A stretch of DNA of 47,764 nucleotides from an uncultured Pelagibacteraceae bacterium (GTDB lineage Bacteria; Pseudomonadota; Alphaproteobacteria; Pelagibacterales; Pelagibacteraceae), in assembly GCA_902619745.1 (NCBI GenBank), contig CACNFL010000009.1, positions 1 to 47,764 of the forward strand. Direction: 5' to 3'. Position 1 is the first letter of the stretch, and each line of letters begins with the position of its first letter. Both the position numbers and the translations under genes were made by a program. This document shows positions 9,505 through 18,063 of this stretch, piece after piece. Under the pieces are notes generated by a model that saw only the letters and a list, made by a program, of their open reading frames with translations, did not search any database and had not been told where the DNA came from.

Positions 9505-11005
9505 AGTTTTTAAAAATAAACAAAATTTAAAATTAAAACCTGCTAAATTAGCAGTTATTGATATAGGATCTAATTCTATTAGGATGCTAATTTATGAAGA
9601 TTTTAGCTCTTCTCGTGTGCCATTTTTCAATGAAAAAGCTGTTTGTGAACTTGGTAAAAATTTAGATAAATCAAGAAAACTTCATAAGTCTGGTGTTGAT
9701 TATGCTCAAAAAGTATTGAAGAGATTTTCAGAGATTTTAAATGTTTCTAAAATTGTTAATTTAAAAATAATAGCAACTGCTGTTTTAAGAGAAGCAACTG
9801 ATGCAAAACCATTTGTTGAATACGTAGAAAATCTTTTTAAGAAAAAAATAGAAATCTTAAGTGGTGAGGAAGAAGCAATTTGTTCAGCAGAAGGTGTTAA
9901 AATTGGATTTGATAATGTAGATGGGTTAGTTGCCGATCTTGGTGGAGGTAGTTTAGAACTAGCTCGAGTTGAAAATGGTTTGATCACTAATAAAACATCT
10001 TTACCCTTAGGTGTTTTAAGATTAATAAATAATCCAATTGTAAAAAAGAGAAACCTTTCCAAATATATAAAAAAACTTTTGAGAGATGAGAAATGGTTAT
10101 CTAAAAAAAAATTTGAAAACCTATATTTAGTTGGTGGAACATGGAGAGCTTTATTTAAACTTCATCTTTTTCAAAATAAACACCCTGTCCACATAATCCA
10201 TCAGTATTCAGTAAATTATGAAACTATATCGACATTTGTAGAAAAAATTGCATCGTTCAACAAAGCAAAACTAAAAACAGTTGAATATATATCTAAATCT
10301 AGAACACCCTATCTACCATATAGCTCTATAATATTAGATGAGATCATGAGAGCAACAAATCCAAAAAACATAATATGCTCTATAAGCGGTATTAGAGAGG
10401 GATCTCTTGCAACAGATTACTTTAAAAATATTGATAACTCTCAAGTTTTTGAAAAATCATTAGAATATATTTCTAAGAAAAGAGGTGATTTGGGATTAAC
10501 TTACAAAAAGTATCATGAATTTATCAAACCTGTATTTGATGGTAATGAACATTTCGATGAAAAATTGCTTAATTTAGCTTGTGTTTTAAGTCATATGGAT
10601 TGGGGACTTGGTGCTTTTCAAAAAGCAGAATTAGTTTTTCAAGAAACATTAAATACTCCGTTATTGAGACTTTCACATAAAGAAAGAATTCAAATAGCTC
10701 TTTCATGTTATTGGAGGTACTGCAGCATTAAATACAACCCTAAAATAGAATATTTGACATTTTTAAATAATAATGAAATTTTTTCTAGTAAACAAGTTGG
10801 TGCAGCCTTAAGATTTGCTCACTCACTTACATCTATTTCTACTATCTTCTTAGAGGAATTTAAATTGTATAAAAGAGGTAACTCTGTATTTTTAAAAATT
10901 CCAGCACAACATCAAGAAATAATTTCTAAACAAGTTACAAAAAGATTTAAAGCTCTTGCGCGAGAATTATTTTTAGAGCCGAGAGTAATTTACTCAAATA
11001 ATTAA
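9494..11005 (+). CDS. ppx: exopolyphosphatase / Ppx-GppA phosphatase (GTG start)
   Basis: AVIDIGSNSIRMLIYE, ATAVLREATDA, VADLGGGSLELARV. Confidence 0.93.
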   Translation: MEIKVFKNKQNLKLKPAKLAVIDIGSNSIRMLIYEDFSSSRVPFFNEKAVCELGKNLDKSRKLHKSGVDYAQKVLKRFSEILNVSKIVNLKIIATAVLREATDAKPFVEYVENLFKKKIEILSGEEEAICSAEGVKIGFDNVDGLVADLGGGSLELARVENGLITNKTSLPLGVLRLINNPIVKKRNLSKYIKKLLRDEKWLSKKKFENLYLVGGTWRALFKLHLFQNKHPVHIIHQYSVNYETISTFVEKIASFNKAKLKTVEYISKSRTPYLPYSSIILDEIMRATNPKNIICSISGIREGSLATDYFKNIDNSQVFEKSLEYISKKRGDLGLTYKKYHEFIKPVFDGNEHFDEKLLNLACVLSHMDWGLGAFQKAELVFQETLNTPLLRLSHKERIQIALSCYWRYCSIKYNPKIEYLTFLNNNEIFSSKQVGAALRFAHSLTSISTIFLEEFKLYKRGNSVFLKIPAQHQEIISKQVTKRFKALARELFLEPRVIYSNN

Positions 11006-11021
11006 AATTTAATTTAATCTA

Positions 11022-11519
11022 TTACAACTTATACGTTAGTGATTTTTTTTTATAAAACAAAAACATACCAATATGAGAGGCGTTATTAAATTTACCATTC
11101 TTAATTAATTTAATTATTTGATGATCTGAAACTATGTGGATTTTTATTCCTTTTTCAGGCTTTGAAATTTTAATAAGATTATTACAAAAAAAACCAGTAA
11201 TTTTAGTGGTGAGTCGACCTGGTTCAGAATAAAATGAAGTAATTTTTCTCAATTTATTTCTTGATTTATATCCTGTTTCTTCAATTAATTCTTTTTTAGC
11301 AGATATTAAAGCTGTTTCATGTTTTTCAATTATACCAGATGGAAACTCAAAATTAATTTGATTTATAGGAATTCTTTTTTGTGAAACCAAAATATACTTG
11401 TTCTTAATTTTGGGTATTACGATTGAAAGGTTTGAAGTTTTTAAAAAATGATAAAATTCATTTTTTTTAAATTTTTTATTAATTAATTTAATATTGTTTG
11501 TTAGTTTTAAATTTTTCAA
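11022..11519 (-). CDS. Nudix hydrolase; proposed TTG start at 11519 overlapping the aquaporin stop
   Basis: Nudix box GIIEKHETALISAKKELIEETGY; ORF-track upstream part lies inside the aquaporin gene. Confidence 0.8.
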   Translation of the reverse strand: MKNLKLTNNIKLINKKFKKNEFYHFLKTSNLSIVIPKIKNKYILVSQKRIPINQINFEFPSGIIEKHETALISAKKELIEETGYKSRNKLRKITSFYSEPGRLTTKITGFFCNNLIKISKPEKGIKIHIVSDHQIIKLIKNGKFNNASHIGMFLFYKKKSLTYKL

Positions 11520-12175
11520 TCTTTTTCTAAGAATAATTTTTTTGCGACATAAACAGCAATTAACATACCAATTAATTCTGCAACTATATAAAAAGGAGTG
11601 TTTAAATAACTTATACCAGTAAACGACTCTGTGAATGTTCTTGCTATTGCTACAGCAGGATTTGCAAAAGATGTTGATGAAGTAAACCAATAACCAGCTG
11701 TAATATATAATCCAACAGATGCAGCTACGGTAATTTTACCTGACTTCATGGATCCAAAAATAATGATTATTAGTCCTAATGTAGCAATAATTTCTGACAC
11801 AAAAATATAGATACCATCTCTTGATTTTGTCGATAATTCAAAAATTTGATGTTCAAAAAAGAAATTAGCTAAAGCTACACCTAATAAACATCCAAGGATC
11901 TGAGCTGAAATATAAAAGGGTAGAAGACGTTTTTTTAATTTTCCAGTTATTGTCATTGCTATACTAACAAATGGATTAAAATGAGCTCCAGAAACATCTG
12001 CAAAAACAGTTATTAGCACAAACAATCCAGCTCCAGTTGCTATAGTATTGGCAATTAGCATTACAGCTATATCATCGGTAAGATTTTCTGCCATTAAACC
12101 TGATCCAACTATGATCATTACTAGAAAGCAACTTCCAATAAATTCAGAAAGAAAATATCTACTTTTATTTTTCAT
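11516..12175 (-). CDS. MIP/aquaporin-family channel (AqpS-like by context)
   Basis: GAHFNPFVSIAMT and FANPAVAIART half-repeat motifs; overlaps ArsC-type gene. Confidence 0.88.
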   Translation of the reverse strand: MKNKSRYFLSEFIGSCFLVMIIVGSGLMAENLTDDIAVMLIANTIATGAGLFVLITVFADVSGAHFNPFVSIAMTITGKLKKRLLPFYISAQILGCLLGVALANFFFEHQIFELSTKSRDGIYIFVSEIIATLGLIIIIFGSMKSGKITVAASVGLYITAGYWFTSSTSFANPAVAIARTFTESFTGISYLNTPFYIVAELIGMLIAVYVAKKLFLEKD

Positions 12176-12596
12176 TTATCCAATCTTTAATTTTACTACT
12201 TATAATATTAAATGTGTTTCTAATGATTATTTGCTTTTCTTCATCATTTGCATTTTGAAGTTTTGTTACTGGATCATCTATATCCCAATGAATAATTTGG
12301 TTTTTATGAGGCCAAATAGGACATACCTCATTATTTGCGTTATTACATACTGTTATTACATGATCCATTTTTATTTCATTTTCGATAAACTTTTTAAAGT
12401 TTTTAGAACTATAATTAGTTAGATCATAATTTTTATTTTTTTCTAAAAAACTTCTAATATCAACATTGATTTTTCCAGATGGATTGCTACCAGCACTGAA
12501 AGCTTTAAATTTATTTGAGTATTCGTTATTAATAATGCTCTCAGCAATAATGCTTCTTGCTGAATTTCCTGTGCATACAAATAAAATATTTTTCAT
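12165..12596 (-). CDS. arsC: low-molecular-weight phosphatase-fold arsenate reductase ArsC
   Basis: ILFVCTGNSARS (CX5R) plus VITVCNNANNEVCPIWP and HWDIDDP typical of thioredoxin-type ArsC. Confidence 0.88.
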   Translation of the reverse strand: MKNILFVCTGNSARSIIAESIINNEYSNKFKAFSAGSNPSGKINVDIRSFLEKNKNYDLTNYSSKNFKKFIENEIKMDHVITVCNNANNEVCPIWPHKNQIIHWDIDDPVTKLQNANDEEKQIIIRNTFNIISSKIKDWINEK

Positions 12597-12820
12597 TAAA
12601 AAATAATTTTATAAATACCAATCACAAATAATGGAATTTGTAATCCAAAGTTAGTTAAAATAGCCTTATCCTTTAATAACAACCCAGAAATTGTCCATCC
12701 AACAACACCAAGACCATGAAAATAAATATTCAGTGGGTAAATATTAAGATTTGTAAGTAAAATGCCAGTTAATACTAAGAATGTACTGATCCACTTTAGA
12801 TATTTTTTTAAAAATAACAT
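12596..12820 (-). CDS. small integral membrane protein of unknown function
   Basis: 74 aa, predominantly hydrophobic, one-base overlap with arsC. Confidence 0.7.
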   Translation of the reverse strand: MLFLKKYLKWISTFLVLTGILLTNLNIYPLNIYFHGLGVVGWTISGLLLKDKAILTNFGLQIPLFVIGIYKIIF

Positions 12821-12842
12821 TCAAAACTTATATGAATGTTAT

Positions 12843-12860
12843 GTTAAAGATTTGTTACAA
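12843..12860 (-). promoter_or_regulatory. candidate Pho box upstream of the arsC/aquaporin/Nudix operon
   Basis: Minus strand TTGTAAC-AAAT-CTTTAAC, same 7-4-7 layout as the pstS Pho box with 3 of 14 repeat positions different; TATAAG lies 10 nt downstream. Confidence 0.55.
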
Positions 12861-12876
12861 TAGACTTTTATGTGAT

Positions 12877-13758
12877 TTAATTTTTTTGAAGTTCATAGAT
12901 GGAAACGTAGTGTTTCTTCTTAGGGAGTGGGATTATGGTTGGAACTTTAGTCAATCTTGGTTTTATTGATTTATTTCCTACAATAATATTTTTGTCATAA
13001 TTATCTAAATTAACCTCAGGATGAGGGTTTCCATCATTGATTAATGGCCACGCATCACAAGCTCTATAACCAAATAAAATTAAGGGTCTTGAGTTATTCA
13101 TTTGATTGTGTCCAGACCCATGAACTGATCTACAATGAAAAAATACCACTGTTCCAGCCGTTCCAGTTATGGAAACACTATCCTTAGTTCCTATTTTATT
13201 TTTCTTAGTATCTATTTTTCCAACAAAATAATTTTCTTTGCTGTGGTGGCTGTACAATTTTTTTTTGTGTGAATTCTTTATTATTTTAAGCGGCCCATTT
13301 TTTTCATAGCAATCATCTAAATATATACCAACTGTAATTAAATCATCGTTTGTATGAGGGTAAAAAGCCCAATCTTGGTGCCATCCAATTTCACTACCTT
13401 TTTTCTTATTTGGAAGCTTAAAATTTAATTTACCCAGATGAAATCTCACTGTTCCACCCAATAATTTTTTAGCTATGGATATAATCTTTTTATCTCTAGA
13501 TAATTCATAGAAAACTTTATGTCTGTTTTGAGGATTATTTAATCTTAGAATTTCTTTATTTTTTGATGAGCCTGAATTATAGACAAAATGGTAATTATTA
13601 TAGGACTGAGTTCCATTTGTACCATTACCTTTTTCTCTCTTTTTTTCTTTTGAAATTACTTCATTAACAATTTTATTAATTTTATTTATCTTAGTTTGAG
13701 AAATTAGATTTTCTTTAACAAGAAAGCCATTTTTTTTAAATAAATTTAAATCATTCAT
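12877..13758 (-). CDS. phytanoyl-CoA dioxygenase (PhyH) family protein
   Basis: GWHQDWAFYPH (HxD) and distal HGSGHN with downstream RPLILFGYR. Confidence 0.88.
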   Translation of the reverse strand: MNDLNLFKKNGFLVKENLISQTKINKINKIVNEVISKEKKREKGNGTNGTQSYNNYHFVYNSGSSKNKEILRLNNPQNRHKVFYELSRDKKIISIAKKLLGGTVRFHLGKLNFKLPNKKKGSEIGWHQDWAFYPHTNDDLITVGIYLDDCYEKNGPLKIIKNSHKKKLYSHHSKENYFVGKIDTKKNKIGTKDSVSITGTAGTVVFFHCRSVHGSGHNQMNNSRPLILFGYRACDAWPLINDGNPHPEVNLDNYDKNIIVGNKSIKPRLTKVPTIIPLPKKKHYVSIYELQKN

Positions 13759-13842
13759 AAGACAGATTATGAAAGAAAATAAATCTTCTTTAAAATAAAT
13801 ACAATCTTTTTTGTGAGATTAATTATAAATAATAATTATTTG

Positions 13843-13876
13843 TTAATCCGAGAATTTAAAAAAATTCCCGGATTAA
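13843..13876 (-). terminator. hairpin downstream of znuA, probable transcription terminator
   Basis: 15-bp inverted repeat, 4-nt loop; the single non-Watson-Crick position is G-U in the minus-strand RNA but A-C in the plus-strand RNA; weak T tract. Confidence 0.5.
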
Positions 13877-13889
13877 ACCTAATTTTTAA

Positions 13890-15020
13890 TTAACAACCTT
13901 TGAAGGATGCAGACATATTTCTAATTAAATTGAAATATAAGTCTTTACCTGGGTCTAAAGTCGCTCCTAATGGATCAACTACACCGGTTTTAATATTCAT
14001 GTCTTTTGCAACCGCTTTAATGATATCAGGGTTAAATTGAGGTTCAGAAAATACACAAGCAACTTTATCGTGTTCAATTATCTCTCTGATTTCTGCTAGT
14101 TGTTCTGCTCCAGGCATTACATCTGTATTAACAGTAAAAGCACCTAATATATTTACATTAAATCTTTTCTCAAAATACTGATAAGCATCATGGAATACAA
14201 TTGAAGCAACACTGCTACTTAAATCAGTCATTACATCAATTGTAAGTTTATCGATTTCTTGTAAAGCTTTAGCTAAATTACTTTTATATTTAGCTTCATT
14301 TTTAGGATCATTTTCAATTAAATGTTCTGCCATTTCATTTAACATAGCTTTTGCATTAATTGGGTCCAACCAAATGTGTGGATCAAATTCACCATGCGCA
14401 TGTCCATCATGATCGTCATGTCCGTGGTCGTCATGATCATCCTCTTTTTTACCATGATCGTCATGATCGTGGTCGTCATCATCTTCCTTTTTACCGTGGT
14501 CATCATGGTCATGGTCATCTTCTTTTTTACCATGATCGTCATGGTCGTGATCATCTTCCTTTTTACCGTGGTCATCATGTCCATGATCGTCGTGATCATC
14601 TTCTTTTTTACCATGATCGTCATGTCCGTGATCGTCATGATCATGTTCGTCAAAAATATTTCTTTCTCTAAATTTTAATACCTGTAATCCTTTAGTTTCC
14701 ATTAATTCAATTTTTTCTGCTTTCTTAGCAATTGAACTCAATGGTTTTTCTAAAAAACTCTCTAAATCTTCACCAACCCAGAATATTAGATCTGCATTTT
14801 GAAGCATTTTTGCGTGTGAAGGTTTCATTGCAAATCCGTGTGGAGAAGCATATCCATCAACTATTAAATCAGGTTTAGCAATACCATCCATTAAGTAACT
14901 AGCTAATGAATGAATTGGTTTAATAGAAGCAACTACTTTTATTTCGGCATTTGCTGGTGTAAAGAATGTTAGAATTGATAATATTGAGAATATAAGTGGT
15001 ATTTTTTTAATATTTTTCAT
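13890..15020 (-). CDS. znuA: zinc ABC transporter substrate-binding protein ZnuA with expanded His/Asp-rich loop
   Basis: Signal peptide, VVASIKPIHSLASYLMDG, ASPHGFAMKPSHAKMLQNADLIFWVG, FDPHIWLDP. Confidence 0.95.
   Translation of the reverse strand: MKNIKKIPLIFSILSILTFFTPANAEIKVVASIKPIHSLASYLMDGIAKPDLIVDGYASPHGFAMKPSHAKMLQNADLIFWVGEDLESFLEKPLSSIAKKAEKIELMETKGLQVLKFRERNIFDEHDHDDHGHDDHGKKEDDHDDHGHDDHGKKEDDHDHDDHGKKEDDHDHDDHGKKEDDDDHDHDDHGKKEDDHDDHGHDDHDGHAHGEFDPHIWLDPINAKAMLNEMAEHLIENDPKNEAKYKSNLAKALQEIDKLTIDVMTDLSSSVASIVFHDAYQYFEKRFNVNILGAFTVNTDVMPGAEQLAEIREIIEHDKVACVFSEPQFNPDIIKAVAKDMNIKTGVVDPLGATLDPGKDLYFNLIRNMSASFKGC
14390..14652 (-). repeat. in-frame tandem minisatellite encoding HDDHGKKEDD-type units in ZnuA
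   Basis: Repeated caccatgatcgtcatgatc / cttcctttttaccgtgg blocks; GKKEDD occurs five times in the protein. Confidence 0.9.
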
Positions 15021-15039
15021 AATAAGTAATTTAATTGGT

Positions 15040-15054
15040 TGTTATAATATAACA
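15040..15054. promoter_or_regulatory. Zur box 1 in znuA/znuC divergent promoter
   Basis: TGTTATAATATAACA near-perfect palindrome matching the proteobacterial Zur operator core (TGTTATANTATAACA). Confidence 0.85.
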
Positions 15055-15057
15055 TTA

Positions 15058-15072
15058 TGTAATAATATAACA
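15058..15072. promoter_or_regulatory. Zur box 2 in znuA/znuC divergent promoter
   Basis: TGTAATAATATAACA, 18 bp centre-to-centre from box 1. Confidence 0.75.
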
Positions 15073-15091
15073 TTTATAAGTCAAGCAATAT

Positions 15092-15838
15092 ATGAGCTCA
15101 GAAAATAGTACATTAGTAAAATTAAATAACGCTGGTTTTAAACAAAATGATAAATGGCTAGTAGAAGGTGTTTCATTAACTGTTGAAAAAGGAAAGATTG
15201 TTACCCTTATTGGACCTAATGGATCTGGAAAAAGTACTACCGCAAAAATTGCATTGGGAATTTACAAAAACATAGAAGGAAGTGTTGAGAAATACACAAA
15301 TAAAGTTGGATATGTTCCTCAAAAAATATCTATTGATTGGACCTTACCATTAAGAGTTTATGATTTTATGCTTCTAACTGAAAATATTAAAGATGAGGCA
15401 ATTGAAGAAGCACTTACATTAACAGGTGTTATCCATCTTAAGAATAAAAATTTAGGAAATTTATCAGGTGGTGAATTTCAAAGAGTTTTAATCGCAAGAG
15501 CTATTTCAAAAAAACCTGAATTATTAGTTCTTGATGAACCTGTTCAAGGAGTTGATTACACTGGTGAGATTGCTTTGTATGAATTAATTAAAAGAATTTC
15601 TGACACACTAAATTGTGGAATTCTATTAATCTCACATGATTTGCATACAGTTATGACCGCAACTGATCATGTTGTTTGTTTAAATGGCCACGTATGTTGT
15701 TCTGGATCACCAATGGATGTTGCTAAAAATAATGAATATAAAACCTTATTTGGTGAACAAGCATCTCAAATTCTTTCTGTGTATGAACATAAACATGATC
15801 ACGTTCATTCTGATGAGGGAGAAATAAAGAAAAATTAA
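15092..15838 (+). CDS. znuC: zinc ABC transporter ATP-binding protein ZnuC
   Basis: GPNGSGKST, LSGGEFQRVLIARA, LDEPVQGVD. Confidence 0.94.
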   Translation: MSSENSTLVKLNNAGFKQNDKWLVEGVSLTVEKGKIVTLIGPNGSGKSTTAKIALGIYKNIEGSVEKYTNKVGYVPQKISIDWTLPLRVYDFMLLTENIKDEAIEEALTLTGVIHLKNKNLGNLSGGEFQRVLIARAISKKPELLVLDEPVQGVDYTGEIALYELIKRISDTLNCGILLISHDLHTVMTATDHVVCLNGHVCCSGSPMDVAKNNEYKTLFGEQASQILSVYEHKHDHVHSDEGEIKKN

Positions 15839-15839
15839 T

Positions 15840-16643
15840 ATGTTTGATGATTTTTTTATAAGAGCATTATTTGCAGGAATAGGAATAGCATTTGTAACAG
15901 GACCGTTAGGTTGTTTTGTAGTATGGAGAAGATTATCTTATTTTGGTGATACATTAGCTCATTCAGCACTTCTTGGTGTAACAATGGCATATACTTTAGA
16001 TTTAAATATAGCTATTTCAGTGTTTTTAATTTCTTCAGTAATTGCATTAATCCTAATTCAACTACAAAAAAAAACTAATTTACCTGGGGACGCTTTGCTT
16101 GGTCTTTTAGCACATTCCTCATTAGCTGTCGGATTAGTAGTAATAGGTTTTTTAACCTTTATTCGTTTTGATATTATGGGACTTTTATTTGGCGATATAT
16201 TAGCCGTAACAACCGATGACTTATTAATCATCTGGACTGGAGGTGCAGTAATTTTATTAGTTCTAAAATTGATTTGGAAACCATTGTTTGCATCTACAGT
16301 TAATTATGAGTTAGCAGAAGCAGAAGGGTTAAACCCTGATAGAGCAAAAGCTATTTTTACAATTCTTATGGCTGCTGTAATTGCCATATCAATTAAAATG
16401 GTAGGGTTATTACTAATTACAGGTATGCTAATTATACCAGCAGCTATGGCTAGAAATATTTCAGATAGTCCTCAAAAAATGGTAATTTTTTCAATTATTG
16501 GTGGATTACTGTCCGTTGTATTAGGTTTATATTCTTCATTAGAATTTAATACATCTTCAGGACCATCAATAATAGCTGCCTCGTTAGTATTATTTATACT
16601 GTCTTTATTTAAAATAAAACAATCGATTAAATTGAAAAACTAA
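15840..16643 (+). CDS. znuB: zinc ABC transporter permease ZnuB
   Basis: ABC-3 family permease, GPLGCFVVWRRLSYFGDTLAHSALLGV. Confidence 0.94.
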   Translation: MFDDFFIRALFAGIGIAFVTGPLGCFVVWRRLSYFGDTLAHSALLGVTMAYTLDLNIAISVFLISSVIALILIQLQKKTNLPGDALLGLLAHSSLAVGLVVIGFLTFIRFDIMGLLFGDILAVTTDDLLIIWTGGAVILLVLKLIWKPLFASTVNYELAEAEGLNPDRAKAIFTILMAAVIAISIKMVGLLLITGMLIIPAAMARNISDSPQKMVIFSIIGGLLSVVLGLYSSLEFNTSSGPSIIAASLVLFILSLFKIKQSIKLKN

Positions 16644-16666
16644 TAACTAATTGATAAGAATTTAAA

Positions 16667-17065
16667 ATGCAAAAAGAACATAGCCTTTCAAAAAATCAAA
16701 AAATCATTTTTGATCTTATTGATAAATCTGGTGGACCTATGAAAGCTTATTCAATTCTTTTTAATGTTCAAAAAAAAGGAATTAAAGCGCCTCTACAAGT
16801 TTACAGAGCTTTAGATAAGTTGGTTGAAATTGGAAAAATTCATAAGATTGAAAGTAGAAATGCTTTTATAGCTTGTCAAAATTCAAGCTGTCAGGTTTCA
16901 AAAGCAACAGCTTTTTCAATTTGCGAAAGTTGTGAAAATGTATCAGAAATAAGTAATTCAAAACTTTCAAAATATTTATCTAGCTTTTCAGATAACTCTG
17001 GAATGAAATATAGCAAATATAATCTAGAATTTTTTGGTTTATGTAAAAAATGTAAATCAAAATAA
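16667..17065 (+). CDS. zur: Fur-family regulator, Zur
   Basis: 132 aa, CxxC pairs (CESC, CKKC), ISFN-like N-terminus, znu operon context. Confidence 0.85.
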   Translation: MQKEHSLSKNQKIIFDLIDKSGGPMKAYSILFNVQKKGIKAPLQVYRALDKLVEIGKIHKIESRNAFIACQNSSCQVSKATAFSICESCENVSEISNSKLSKYLSSFSDNSGMKYSKYNLEFFGLCKKCKSK

Positions 17066-18063
17066 TGAGCACTGTATCCTTAACTTTAGATGAAATATTT
17101 GAACTAGCTAAAAAAACTCTTTTAGCTAACGGTTGTGATGATGAAACAGCATCAATTTTATCAGACTTGATTAGAAATGCTGAACGAGATGGCTCGGTAT
17201 CACATGGTTTATTTAGATTGCCAGCTTATGTAACAGGTCTTAAAGGTGGAAAGATAAATGGAAAAGGGAAACCTGAAGTAAAAAAAATATCTCCATCAGT
17301 AATTAAAGTTGAAGGAAATAATTGTTTAGCTCCTGTTGTATTAAATAAAGGATTGCCTGAACTAGCAAAAGCTGCAAAAGAAAATGGTGTTGCTGTATTA
17401 GCAATAAATAATTCACATCACATGGCTGCTATGTGGCCTGAAACAGAAAAGTTAGCAGAGGAAGGTTTGGTAGCATTTGCTTGTACATCTTATAAGCCGG
17501 CTGTAGCACCTGCTGGTGCAATAAAACCTTTATTTGGAACAAACCCAATTTCATTTGCTTGGCCACGTCCAGGTAAAACACCAGTTGTTTATGATATGGC
17601 AACTTCTTCAATGGCAATGGGTGAAGTTCAAGTTGCTAAAAGAGAAGGACACAAAGTTCCACTTGGCACTGGTTTAACTAAAGATGGTAAAGAAACAACT
17701 GATCCAGGGGAAATTGCTGATGGTGGAGTTTTATTACCCTTTGGTGGTTACAAGGGATCTGCAATTGCAATGATGGTAGAATTAATGGCAGGTGCATTAG
17801 TTGGAGATAATTTTAGTTTTGAAACAGCTGCTAAAGACAATAATGATGGTGGTCCTCCAAGTGGTGGTGAATTTATATTAGCTATTAACCCAGATAAAAC
17901 ATCAGGAACTAATTGGCAAAAGCATGCTGAGGAATTTTTTGAAAAAATGAAATCAATGGGTGAAGTAAGATTACCTGGAGAAAGACGTCATAAGAATAGA
18001 ATGGACACTGGTCCAAGAAATATTAACGAAGAATTAGTAAATAAAATTAAATCTCTAAGCTAA
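17065..18063 (+). CDS. Ldh_2 (malate/L-lactate dehydrogenase-like) family oxidoreductase
   Basis: NNSHHMAAMWPETEKLAEEGLVAFACTSYKPAVAPAGAIKPLFGTNPISFAWP, GGYKGSAIAMMVELM. Confidence 0.88.
   Translation: MSTVSLTLDEIFELAKKTLLANGCDDETASILSDLIRNAERDGSVSHGLFRLPAYVTGLKGGKINGKGKPEVKKISPSVIKVEGNNCLAPVVLNKGLPELAKAAKENGVAVLAINNSHHMAAMWPETEKLAEEGLVAFACTSYKPAVAPAGAIKPLFGTNPISFAWPRPGKTPVVYDMATSSMAMGEVQVAKREGHKVPLGTGLTKDGKETTDPGEIADGGVLLPFGGYKGSAIAMMVELMAGALVGDNFSFETAAKDNNDGGPPSGGEFILAINPDKTSGTNWQKHAEEFFEKMKSMGEVRLPGERRHKNRMDTGPRNINEELVNKIKSLS

Noticed and set aside
12048-12422. 124-aa plus-strand ORF
   Set aside because: Antisense to the well-supported aquaporin and arsC genes; no recognisable domain.
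12877-13758. PhyH-family gene as a PhnY-like phosphonate dioxygenase because it lies near the pho cluster
   Set aside because: The family is functionally very broad, no Pho box is visible upstream, and no phn genes are nearby.
14390-14652. Regular repeats resembling a CRISPR-like array
   Set aside because: Repeats are in frame within znuA, short and contiguous with no unique spacers, and no cas genes are present.
14339-14678. Overlapping ORFs of about 100 aa (14339-14653 -, 14360-14671 +, 14376-14678 +) with His/Met/Val-rich repeats
   Set aside because: They are alternate-frame/antisense readings of the znuA His/Asp minisatellite; the low-complexity repeat suppresses stops in several frames.
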